From Meandrina meandrites (taxonomy: Eukaryota > Cnidaria > Anthozoa > Scleractinia > Meandrinidae), in contig OY855914.1 in assembly GCA_963693305.1 (NCBI GenBank), positions 12,772,903-12,836,902 of the forward strand: DNA of 64,000 nucleotides, written 5' to 3'. This document shows positions 35,201 to 44,433 of this stretch, piece by piece. The notes under the pieces were generated by a model. The model searched no databases. It had not been told where the DNA came from and saw only the letters and a program-made list of their open reading frames with translations. Position 1 is the first letter of the stretch; each line of letters opens with the position of its first letter. Made by a program: the position numbers and the translations under genes.

Positions 35201-38200
35201 GCTGTTCGTGGCTATCGTGACGAACAAATAGATTTGAAAGCCAACTATCAGAGACAAACTTGTTGCACAAGGAGAGTTTTGTAATCAATTTGTCATCGAA
35301 GTGCTAAACAGCAAAGTATGACTACACAAATACTCGAGACTAGTGTGGAATTTTCTCGCTTGTGCAGGCCGGGGATCGATTACTGTTGAAGTTTATTACA
35401 GGTCATCGTCAACACTGCAAACAGCTTTGTGGGGGAATGGAAATTTTGTGCTGTGTGACATTTTCCTGTTCTAGAAAAGTGACCATAAACCGCTTAAAGG
35501 ATGTGCTAACGAAGGCTTCCATAAAAGTGTCAATTCACTGAAATGTACAGCACCTTTTTGAAATGTTCCTGCAGATAAGCCACACCTCCAATTTCGAGCG
35601 ACGATTTTTGGAAAAAAGGTGCAGCTTATCTGCGGGTGTTTACGGTACTCGAATATTTCAGTCCTACCAATCTAAACTGTATTAAACAAAAAACTTTAAC
35701 AAAGAGAAGCAAACTGAAAATTTCTAAATGGTCGGAATGCAAGCAAAAAATCGAAGAGCAGCAACAGTTTGATCTGTTATGCTTGCGGACAAAAGCCACC
35801 GAAAACGATTTACTGGATATCATCTGGTCAGTAGACATATCTTGCTGTGCAGTTTTGAAGGTGCTAATTGAACCTTGCCGGTTCTTTTTTCATAAGAGTG
35901 CTTCTGTTTCACACCTCGTTAATGGTGTTTGCTCTTCGATCGAGAAATGATCTGTATAGAGAAGCTTCCCAGGGCTTTCCCTTCCGTTCCCCTCCCCTCT
36001 CCTTTTTTTCCTGCTCCCAGTCTCTCCCTTCCCTTCCCATCCCCTTTGAAGCCCTGGGTTTCCGAGGATGTTTTCGAAACTTGATTAAACAATAGACAGT
36101 TTATAAATCTTAATCTTTTTAGACATCATTGATTTATTATATCTAGTTTTTTTTCGATCCTAGAATTTTAGAAATTAAACTGTCTATTATTTAAACAAGT
36201 TTCAAAAGAATTAACTATGTGTATAACATACTTTGAGCCCATGCAGTGCTTTTTGATGTTCTCAGATGCATCCATGAATACAGACGGAGGTAATGCAAGG
36301 TAAAACAGCCTGTTGACAGCATTCTTCCCCTTGCCTAGTTTCTCAAGTTCTTCGTTTAACTTTTTAAAGCCTGACTGTTCATTGTAAGGGCCTTTCACAT
36401 AACAACAATTCTTGAAAAATTCTGCCACTTTGGTCTTTTCATCATCTTTCAGCTGAAAATAAGAAAATAAATAACTAAACTGTTAAAGTAAGTCGACACT
36501 GACATCTGGCGAACTGCATTACTATCCTCTAGCTACTGGGACTGGAGATTACGGTTGTGCTTAAGGTGGCTCCCAATATTCTTCGGCATATTACAGCTGG
36601 CCCAATGTTCTTGCTAAGAAATGTTTGCTTTAAACCAGTTATATAAAGCTTTTATCAGCTAACAGAGTCAGATCCAAATAACTTCAAGATTTGTTGCCAT
36701 GGCAACCTGTACAAAGGCCAAAACTACCCTCTTTTGACTATTTTAGGCCAACAATGGAAAACCTACCAAATAAAAGTTCTGTTTTTATATTTTTTGCAAA
36801 CCTTTAAGAATTCACACCTTTTCCTATCATTGAATTCATTTTATTCTCTCATTGAGTAAAAAAATATCCATCTTATATACACTAATTAAAAAACCGGTAA
36901 ATCAAGTTGTTAAATCACGGGTTCTATACAAACAAAACAGTGAAGCGCATGACCAACTAAATTACGTAACAGATACACATGAAGAATGTTTGTGACACAA
37001 ACTAGCATAACAAAAATTTTTGCACTTTTTTGTTAAAAAATCTTTCTCCTTTGTTATGGGATTACACTTACTTTCATGAAAGGCTCAACTTTGGCTCTTA
37101 ATTTGAGTACACAGTCCCCAACCTGTTAATAAGCCTCTTTGAAAAATATGCTTAATCATTACACTTACTTTCATGAAAGGCTCAATCTTGGCTCTTAATT
37201 TGTCGACTGTCAAATCTGATCGAGCATAACCAATGATCTTGGTGTTTTTGGGCATGAGATCATCTCTGTATAAATACCTAGTAATTGAAATGGAAAGTGT
37301 ATGTTCATTAGGTATAATGAAACTGATTCTGATCACACTAAATCCAATACACCATATTCAAGTACAAAAAGTACAAGTCATTTTATCTATTGTATTCATG
37401 GAAGCTATATTTAAACACATTTAATTAATGGGAAGTCTTCAGCAAATTTAAGGGGGGAGACTCTTAACTACAGATCTGGAGCAGTTGCTAAGGAATGGCT
37501 GAAGACTGTAATTTGAAGCAAGCGATTTTGAAGCTTTTTGTAACGCTAAATGGTGAATTTTATTTGGGGGTACATCTGCTTTGAAAAATATATCATTGCG
37601 CGTGCGAAACTAGTGCCAGTCCCAAACCGCGCGTTAGAATTTAAAATCCCTAAAACTCCACGGAAACAAGGTAAAGTTCCGATTTCTCTCACGAATCAGA
37701 GATAACGTAGCCGTCTTTATAATCTGACATATGCTTTTACCGTTTACACGAAAAAAGGAAACGCTACTGATGAAAGTCTGTGAATATGAGTATTTATTAC
37801 GCCATAACTCTCATAATAATGCGAATTTCATGAAAACGATACGTCACATTACGCATGTGGACGGTCTTTATCTATTGACGCTCATTTTAATTTTAAAATC
37901 TATCCGCCGTTTGAGTTTTAGGGTTTATTCAGTTCTGGTCACGTGATGCGTTAAATATGACCGTGACTTGAAACTCTTGGAGGAATCTTCAATAGAACAA
38001 ACTTGTGCAAAAAGCTTGTCTGTATGAGGTTTTGTTTCCAAAATATAGCAATTAGAAACCTGCCTTAGAAACAAATTGGTAGTTAAGAGTCACCCCCCTT
38101 AAAAAGTCAAACTAAAGATGAAAGTTTGGTATAAATGAGAAATCCTTGAAAAATGGTAAAGAAAAGAAAGTCTCTCCAATAAAGCTAAAAGTGAAAGAAA

Positions 38201-41200
38201 AAAATTACAACAACTTCACATACAGTAACATAAAACCATACACTCAAAAAAAATTTGAAGTGTTCACCTAACTTTTCACACATCACACATTTTACATTAC
38301 TGTCCTTCTAAAGATGTACCATTATTAACAGTAAAACTTCATAACATTGGTTGCTGGAAAGTTGTTACATGTGCATGTAATTTAATTACAGATGAACCAT
38401 TCATTTAAGGCCCAATTCATGCATCACATATTTTCTGCTATGTTGAATCAATAAATTAAATGCAGCAGTTATGCGACTGTTGAATCATGCGTTACACTTG
38501 TGTCGCACTTATTCAGAGTTATTACTGACAGTGGAAAACATTTTAAACATAGAGCATCCAATATAATGGATGAACTTTCTGAACAACTAACTTTTATTTT
38601 GAAAAAAGTTATTTATGGGAGCTGGCAATGCAGCAGCATGTGCTGCAACATGTTCACCAAAGAGAGGGATTTTCCTCACTGTCCAATTTTCTTTAATATT
38701 ATCAATTTCCAAGCTAGTGTGGTGAAGCTAACTAATCCAGCATGTGTATGTCATTTAACGGAAAACTTGAAATTTTTAAAGAGATCGCGACTGCGAAAAA
38801 AGCACTACCAAAATTTTTTCGCACTTGGGCTGCTGTACTTTAATTATCTTTAATCACTCTAATTACTTTATTTGCGTAATCTATACAAGTTGAAAATATG
38901 TAAACTGTAACTATATAATTGTAATAATCATAAACTGTACTTATATAACTTGTAATCTGTAACTAGTGTCTGTGTTTGAAATAAAAAAATCTTCATTTAA
39001 AAAAAAAAAAAAAAAAAAAATGTGTATGTCATTTCCTGCAAGTCTTTTCTTATCTTGCTATATACAAGGCTGCTGCCTAACGGGCGCCCGGTCGCCTGGG
39101 GCGCCTAAGTTACGAGTGTGGGCGACTAAATTTTTGTTCAAGGAGCCCGGATGGGCGCCTAAGCATAGATTTTCCATTCTCATCTAATGACTTCAATTTC
39201 CTTGTAACTTTGTTCCACTGGCGTAAGATATATCCCGTTTAAAACCATAAGCGCTTCATTTCAAAACGGAAATACTAAAATTGTCCACAATAGAGATAAT
39301 TTTAGCGTACAAATACGTGCAACTTCGAAAACCAATTATTTTCGACTGTTTAGGACTGGGACTGACTCCCAAATATGGAATGAAGAATGAATAGTATTAT
39401 GGGCTGCTTCACGTTTCGTTCGCTACGTTGATGTTTTGGAGGATTTTGGAGGAGTTTATAGTGAATGTGAAGTAAACATTTTACGGATACACAAGTAAAT
39501 CAATCTCCTGGCCATTCATGCATCAGGTCTGATCATGACAATTTTAATCTGCAAAAGCTTGATACAAAAACCTTTTCAACAAGCCTAAAATAATGTGCAG
39601 AATGTTTTGATGTTACACTTACGAATTACTGTAATTAAGCTTGTTATTTAACTCAAACTTTTATTTTTTCACTTTAGAGAACGCTTAATTTCATAACAAC
39701 AGAAAATGTGTGCCTTTTCTGTGACATTCTTATCAGCTACCGCTTTTTGTGGATCAAGTTTGTTTGTTTGTTCATTCGAACTGTTTCGTGTTTTATCTCG
39801 GTTATTGAACCGTGCAAGGAGAACATTACTCTTGAAAATAATAATGTGCTAGAAACTTTGCTGAAAACAGTTTGAATAACATGAATTGCTTTTAAAACTA
39901 CTAAAATCTATTGTATAAGCAACTCATTTGATAAGCCTAGAAACTGTTTTTATTTTCACAACTTAGTTTTTCTGGTCTATTTTTGACAACTGATTATGAA
40001 ATGTAGATAAGATCAGAATTTAATTGAAGTGTTTACAAAGGTGTTTTGACTTTTTATTACCTTTGCCTTAACCTTCAAATAGACCTGCTAAATTGTAATC
40101 TTGGTTCTGTTAAACCTTAATTACTAACAATAATTCAAGTTCTTTAGTGAGCTTGCTGTGCAAAAGTGAAATAATAATTTTGCTGCTTCATGCTTCATTG
40201 ATTTTGCTTCAAAACTTTGGATGTTCAAAACTCCTATTAAACATTGTTTTATTTGTTCTACACATTTTAAACTTACTTTATCCAACATCCATCACAGCAC
40301 AATATACTAGTTGGATTTTCAAACTCATTTTAAGCCTACAGAAACTTTCTAATATACACACTCCTGTTCATGTCACCCAATCAGTGCAAAAAGGGTTTTA
40401 TCGAAGGAGAGGCTCGGTTAAATAAACTTTCAAGTTAAGAAAGCTGGAATTTCTCACACAACTATTTGAGGGAGGTTACCTTCAGAAGCTTTCAGAAAAA
40501 AATCTTGTCCGAAGGAGTTTTCTGTTCACGTACAAAGGCTCTACTGACAAAATAAAATGTGTGTGCATGTGGAAGGGGACGGTAGGTAGGGACGGCTGCT
40601 CCCCAGACCCCTCTCCTAGATTTTTTTTCTTTTACCCCACCCCCCTCCCCCGAGGATCAACCATGGCAACTTTTAGGCTGGGCTCCTAAAGTAATGGCTT
40701 GGGCTCCTAACTTTTGATGTTAGGAGCCCGAAGGGCTCCTTAGAAATTTCCTTAGGCAGCAGCCTTGATATACATCAACATATATCAACACATATGTATA
40801 AAATTTCATGTGGCAGAATGTCTGATTTGGTGTAGCATTTCTGTCGAATACTGCAACAAGACCTAAGAAAGTTTGGCAGCCGAATCAGACATCAAACTTC
40901 TGTCAAATTAAATTTGTTTAATAGTCTGAAATGTCATCCGTCCTCTCTTCCTTACCCCCCAGAGGAGGGGCACAGCCCTCCTCTGGGGGGTAAGGAAGAG
41001 AGGACGGATGACATTTGGGGGGTAAGGAAGAGAGGACGGATGACATTTCAGACTAATTTGTTTAATTGAATTTTTCACAGCAGAAATGTGATGTATGAAA
41101 CAGGCCTAAGCTCTCAAATAATTATTAATAGAATGTTTCATTGACAATGAAATAGTCTATCAATTTATTTGTTATCTGGTCCCCATTGGTCAGTGGTAGT

Positions 41201-42043
41201 CTCCAAAAAATTTAACAATACAACTTAAACCACCACAATTACTTTGGCAATGGAAAGAGTGCACAAATCCTTGAATTATTTCTTTACAAAGCACTAAAAC
41301 AAAAAGAATAAAAAACACTACAACCCCCGGGCTACAACCGACTTTTTTGCTGATATGCAAATTACCGTGAAGATTGCGTGACATAAGACATGACCTGCAA
41401 GATTTCGTAAGATAAAAGCTTGACTCACCATAAAGTAGGATAAATCTTTTTCTTTGCAAGATCTCCCTAAAATCATGAGTTAAAAATGTCAGTGCAAGAA
41501 ATACTCAAACGATAGAACGATGACAGTGCTACAATAGCGATTTAATCACACAATAATTTAAGCCAATTATTTTACAAGAACTAATATGCAAATTTTGAAA
41601 AACCTGGCAAATTGAAAAACAAACATTTTACCTGGCTCAAATGCATGTTTATACCGATCTTTTAAACAGCATCAATATAATCCTTTGTGTATTAACCCTT
41701 CCCTTGCATTCAAAACAACATAAATTTACGTGCCTGTGATTTTTATACCATAAAACTGCTCATGATCGAAAAGAAAACCTTGGAAAACCGCCTCAATCTC
41801 GTACAACTGTGTACAATTTTTCTCCGCACCACCGGGCATATTGTAGTCATATTCACTTAGCTGAAAAGCATGTAGACCCGAATTAAATAGAAGCCCAAAA
41901 CGGGCTTAGTTGAATATTATACGGAGTGGTTTTGCTGATAGAACATTTTGCAAGATTTACAGCAGGAACGAGGGACCAAAGTTGTCACTTACCGAAGCAC
42001 CGAACACAACTAACAAAGTTTGTTCGCCTGTGTTCTGGGTCAT
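23202..42043 (-). CDS. G6PD: Glucose-6-phosphate dehydrogenase (14 exons, complete)
   Basis: Cytosolic enzyme of the pentose phosphate pathway: oxidises glucose 6-phosphate to 6-phosphogluconolactone while reducing NADP+. Exons on minus, 5' to 3': 41993-42043, 41429-41466, 37169-37277, 36232-36452, 33345-33503, 32771-32896, 32370-32463, 31775-31961, 29363-29392, 27216-27328, 24586-24678, 24225-24301, 23597-23689, 23202-23292. All joins keep frame with GT-AG sites and give 493 residues. GASGDLAKKK (15-24) is the NADP fingerprint, split between exons 1 and 2; EKPFG is at 148-152; the signature RIDHYLGKE is at 176-184; the catalytic-base histidine lies in DVMQNHL (about 241); [13 protein letters not shown] and [10 protein letters not shown] follow. 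No signal or transit peptide is seen; the N-terminus is shorter than human. Introns host many elements. A CAG just upstream of the ATG suggests a spliced 5' untranslated exon. Confidence 0.97.
25080..26482. mobile_element. Middle nested element, CAGGGCTCAAAATAA ends
   Basis: Terminal inverted repeats CAGGGCTCAAAATAA enclose 1,403 bases, with a 6-base CTCGCG duplication (25074-25079 and 26483-26488). Subterminal parts are rich in 'ggtca' and 'gaccgg' motifs on both sides ('ccggtcaacggac', 'ggccggtcaacatgaccgg'). No transposase frame. It is itself split by the element at 25628-26309. Confidence 0.82.
25628..26309. mobile_element. Innermost nested element, CTTAAGGACGTTYGCGC ends
   Basis: The left end CTTAAGGACGTTTGCGC and right end GCGCGAACGTCCTTAAG form inverted repeats about 680 bases apart. 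Inside, 'aattttttttgat'/'acccaattttt' and a 'tgaaatgatcttg'-type segment give no intact gene. Confidence 0.78.
28999..29038 (+). repeat. Long T run followed by G run
   Basis: More than 20 T followed by about 9 G within a G6PD intron. Simple repeat; such tracts are prone to length error. Confidence 0.9.
29482..29725. mobile_element. MITE with CAGGRGCATAGCTAG ends
   Basis: The left end CAGGAGCATAGCTAG and right end CTAGCTATGCCCCTG are 244 bases apart, flanked by GTTGT on both sides. Inner sequence keeps a mirrored 'gtgaccc' / 'gtgacccct' feature. It lies in the G6PD intron before the 30-base exon. Confidence 0.78.
29985..30622 (-). pseudogene. LINE reverse-transcriptase 3' end
   Basis: The frame 30152-30622 on minus encodes the C-terminal region typical of non-LTR (Jockey/CR1/RTE-like) reverse transcriptases: [20 protein letters not shown] near the start, [11 protein letters not shown] in the middle, then [11 protein letters not shown] and a closing LKDWNNLD. 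The catalytic YADD-type core is absent, so the copy is 5'-truncated. The 3' end runs into an AT-rich tail and ends in short (ATT)n near 29985-29998. It lies in sense with G6PD inside its intron. Confidence 0.85.
30650..31615. mobile_element. Inverted-repeat element of about 1 kb (G6PD intron)
   Basis: The left end 'cagttgaacccctatta' followed by 'agcagccacc' mirrors, with differences, the right end 'ggaccgcctaattgggg' + 'gtctattactg'. The interior repeats 'ctattaagcggccacc'. A 136-base hairpin is inserted at 31236-31371. Confidence 0.55.
31236..31371. mobile_element. Hairpin MITE, TGCCCGATTCCCTCTATGG ends
   Basis: Arms of about 40 bases, TGCCCGATTCCCTCTATGG then CGCGCGCCTGCAGGGA, are mirrored almost perfectly around a loop that also pairs in part ('tattcatc'/'gatgaata'). 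Flanked by TTGTAA at 31230-31235 and 31372-31377. Nested inside the 30650-31615 element. Confidence 0.9.
34015..36080. mobile_element. 2.07-kb element with long inverted ends (G6PD intron)
   Basis: The left arm (about 34015-34175) reads 'catcctcggaaacccaggg' then purine-rich sequence and 'cttctctatacagatcatt'. The right arm (about 35925-36080) is its reverse complement with moderate divergence, giving inverted repeats of about 160 bases. No transposase is seen; frames such as 34419-34700 (-) are unrecognised. An 828-base element (34820-35647) sits inside. Confidence 0.82.
34820..35647. mobile_element. Nested TACCGTA-ended element
   Basis: Starts TACCGTAAACACCCGCAG followed by ATAAGCCGCACC and ends with GGTGCAGCTTATCTGCGG and TGTTTACGGTA, so the terminal repeats are about 30 bases. 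A second, inner 'cctgcagataagccacacc' lies 65-85 bases before the right end. Lies within 34015-36080. Same end family as 2029-2370. Confidence 0.85.
37065..37104 (-). pseudogene. Partial copy of G6PD exon 3 with splice donor
   Basis: About 40 bases repeat the end of G6PD exon 3 and its GTAAGTG donor (37162-37202) with two adjacent mismatches, 97 bases downstream in the gene. It reads [11 protein letters not shown] against [11 protein letters not shown] in the true exon. It lacks its own acceptor and is probably a small tandem duplication, but leaves an intact decoy donor in intron 3. Confidence 0.88.
37452..38098. mobile_element. TTAA-flanked element, piggyBac-like
   Basis: Ends GGGGGGAGACTCTTAACTAC and its near mirror GTAGTTAAGAGTCACCCCCC enclose 647 bases, with TTAA on each side (37448-37451 and 38099-38102). 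A TTAA target is the hallmark of piggyBac transposition; the terminal G run is not the classic piggyBac end, so family is tentative. Non-autonomous; inner frame 37731-37946 is unrecognised. Confidence 0.8.
38757..39019 (+). mobile_element. Retroposed sequence with poly-A tail
   Basis: About 263 bases ending in a 20-A tail and bounded by 'tgtgtatgtcattt' (38743-38756 and 39021-39034; the preceding A also matches). The target duplication plus poly-A shows LINE-driven insertion on the plus strand. An AATAAA lies about 25 bases before the tail. The body resembles a LINE 3' end, with a short open frame ending in a leucine/tyrosine-rich tail, but the source is not identified. Confidence 0.85.
39065..40767. 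mobile_element. 1.7-kb element with CAAGGCTGCTGCCTAA ends
   Basis: The left end CAAGGCTGCTGCCTAA and right end TTAGGCAGCAGCCTTG are perfect inverted repeats, flanked by ATATA on each side. Both subterminal regions contain runs of 'gggcgcct' (left) and 'gggctcct' (right). No transposase frame. In a G6PD intron. Confidence 0.85.
40923..41054. mobile_element. Hairpin element with internal tandem duplication
   Basis: The arm AGTCTGAAATGTCATCCG is continued by CTCTCTTCCTTACCCCCC and mirrored around a short GGGGCACAGCCC loop. The right arm carries an extra copy of about 32 bases ('ggggggtaaggaagagagg' + 'acggatgacattt'). Flanked by the 12-base AATTTGTTTAAT at 40911-40922 and 41055-41066. Confidence 0.9.
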
Positions 42044-44346
42044 TGCTGTTGAATTTTCCTCTCTACCTGAAGAATAAAATGTCCAAGATCACCGGTCGAT
42101 GGAGAACCTCCAGCTAAAGCTGTTCAATATCGTATTTCCCTCTAACCCCGCGGGAAATAAAACACCTTTTAGTGACGGTACTTTGGCATGCGCAAAGCAT
42201 TTTGCATTTATTCACGTGACCTGTGGCCCGGGAAAAATACAACTACTAAAAAAAATAAAAATAAAAAAACCACAAATGGGAAATCGCAGAAAACTTGCAT
42301 ATCTTTTAAAACTTATTTCCTTTGGAGTCATTTTGTTCGCAAATAAAAGACATAAAAGACTAGCCGAGTCCTTCGCAGCCGTTTTTGGATGTCACGCAAC
42401 GCTTCCGAAAATCGGTAAAAGAGACTTTCGTCTGTTTTGTCACCCTCGGATACCCAGGGGCAGTTAGTTGGCCGAATATATTTTCGCCCGTTACGACTTT
42501 TCTTCGCTCCCACTTATTCCCCTGGGTCTCCGGGGATGCCCTTTTGCAAGTAGGTGGACGAAATGATAAAAGTAAATAGTCCCACGTATTTAGTTTACTT
42601 TACCAAACCTGAAGGGAAAAGCAACTAATGAGCCAGGCGTACGGTTAGTGGGGAGCAGTGCGAAACGAGGCGAGAGAAAAACTTCCAGACAGATTGCGTA
42701 TTGTCTCCACTGGACCCCTTGTCGGGACCGTCTGGTATTTCACAACTTTGTACTCGCTATTTTTAAAATAAAGACCAAGCATTGTAGGTCTTGAGTAGGC
42801 CATCTCTTTCTTCTCGTATTTTTCGCCAAATATAAACTAACACCTTATTTGGTCTTCTGCTATCTTATACACTGCTACATAAACGGGTCAACTCAAAATG
42901 AAACGTTAAGTTTCTTTGGCAAAAGTGATAATATTTGCGACAAACAGGAACCTGCTAGTTGTGTAAAACTACAACCAGTCTCCCTGTTTTCTTAAGCCTG
43001 TCACACTTGCCGATTTTTCGTCCCCCGTCAAAAAATCTTCATTTGTCGGTTTCAGACAAGTCTACGTCAAGATTAGGCCTTGTCGGCTAATATCAGGCAG
43101 TGCTAGATCTCAAAATGTCTTGTCAGGCCTTGGCGTCTAGTGTGTGGTGGACCAAGACATTTTGTCGGGGTTCGGTCGCGTCGTAACCAACGAGAAAGCA
43201 TTGTTATAGTCAGATGAGCAAGTATCATTTTCAACAAGACGGCTGAATTGCTAGTTGCCAAAAAAATCACCTATAACACCCCGTTCAGTTTCACACCTGC
43301 AGTGTTGCGCTGCAAGTGGCAAGAAACGTAGACCTGACCTCTACTTTTGGCAACGTCACGAGACAAATTGGTGTATGTGACTTGCGGGAGATTTCAAGCA
43401 GATTTATAAATAAATACATATTTCAAGTTGTGATCAAAAATTGGGAACGTGTGACACCTCCTCTGCAACTTGCAATGCTTTTTCAGTCGTCATCGTTGCA
43501 TTGCAAGGAAAATTGCCCCGTGTAACATGGCTTTAAAGGCTTTCCTGGCTCATCCTCAGTGTAAGAACCTGTGAAACTCACCGGTGACGTAAAACAAAGA
43601 ACGAACAATACAACAAAGAGCTGGCAAAACAAAGATAGAGAAGGAAAACAATAGCTCCAAAACAGAGAAAAATATCACAGGTTCTTTCACCGAGGTAAAC
43701 CCGCTTTCCTCCTTGCCGATTACAGCTGATACTGCTTCTTGTAAAAATCAGGCCACCTCGCCTCTTGTTTCGATCTTGTTGCGGTGTGTATTTACCCAAT
43801 GCACAACAAAAAGGCAAAACTAGATTCAAATCCTGAATGGGACGTTTATGGAAACAATTACCGACGATTTTCTGTACAAACTTCCCAGAGTCATACATGA
43901 ACCCTTATCCCGGGCCTTCGTGGGCCGTTGTTCTGTCCCAAAGTATTGTTCCAGCCCTCCGCGTCGCCCATACGGAAATCAAGGTGTGACCTTGTGTTAG
44001 CCTATTTTTTTCTCTTGGTTTGAATTGAGTCAATTGAGCAATAATTTTCTTTCTTTCAAGAGAAAATAATGGCAATGAGTAAGGGTCCCCTTGTTTTCTC
44101 TTCTTTCTGTAACATAACGGACACGTCTCAAAAGGGAATTTAGCAAGCAATCGTGAATGTACGTTTACCTTTATAATCATAATGATATTATAAAGAGTTA
44201 TTACATACTCCTAAACGAGTATATTAATCGAAACTAAAAGACAAAGTTTGACAAAAATCTCACTGCAGGTTTCGGGAGGGATCAGCGCGCGCGCGGACTC
44301 GCGCGTGCAGCACGCGCAAGTCAGTTGACGAAACAGACGAAATAAA
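42044..44346. other. Interval between G6PD and the divergent 44408 gene
   Basis: The part near 42044 is the G6PD 5' region. Around 42390-42560 and 43000-43200 there are repeat-like stretches: 'ggatacccaggggcag' with 'cccctgggtctccgggg', and a run of 'ttgtcgg' and 'ttgtcaggcc' motifs. A GC-dinucleotide tract (44286-44320) precedes the next gene and may be its promoter. No exon is recognised. Confidence 0.5.
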
Positions 44347-44433
44347 ATGTCGTCACAAACGACTGAACTAAATTTGTTCAGAGAGTTCGAGACGAGTGGA
44401 TACAAAGATGAAAACCGAAAGTACTATCTGTAA
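44347..44433 (+). CDS. Upstream ORF overlapping the next gene's start
   Basis: ATG at 44347 opens a 28-codon frame (MSSQTTELNLFREFETSGY...) that stops at TAA 44431-44433, 24 bases past the main ATG at 44408 and in a different frame. If the transcript starts upstream, ribosomes would meet it first, so it could repress the main frame. Alternatively it is a true N-terminus used through splicing. Expression is inferred only. Confidence 0.4.
   Translation: MSSQTTELNLFREFETSGYKDENRKYYL

Noticed and set aside
41745..41870. Open minus-strand stretch considered as part of the G6PD N-terminus
   Set aside because: Exon 1 (ending GAS) joins in frame to exon 2 (starting GDLAKKK) across this stretch, completing the NADP fingerprint, so it is intron.
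43578..44180. Two minus-strand frames of about 90-106 codons
   Set aside because: No domain, no splice context and no codon pattern that stands out; treated as chance frames in repeat-rich sequence.
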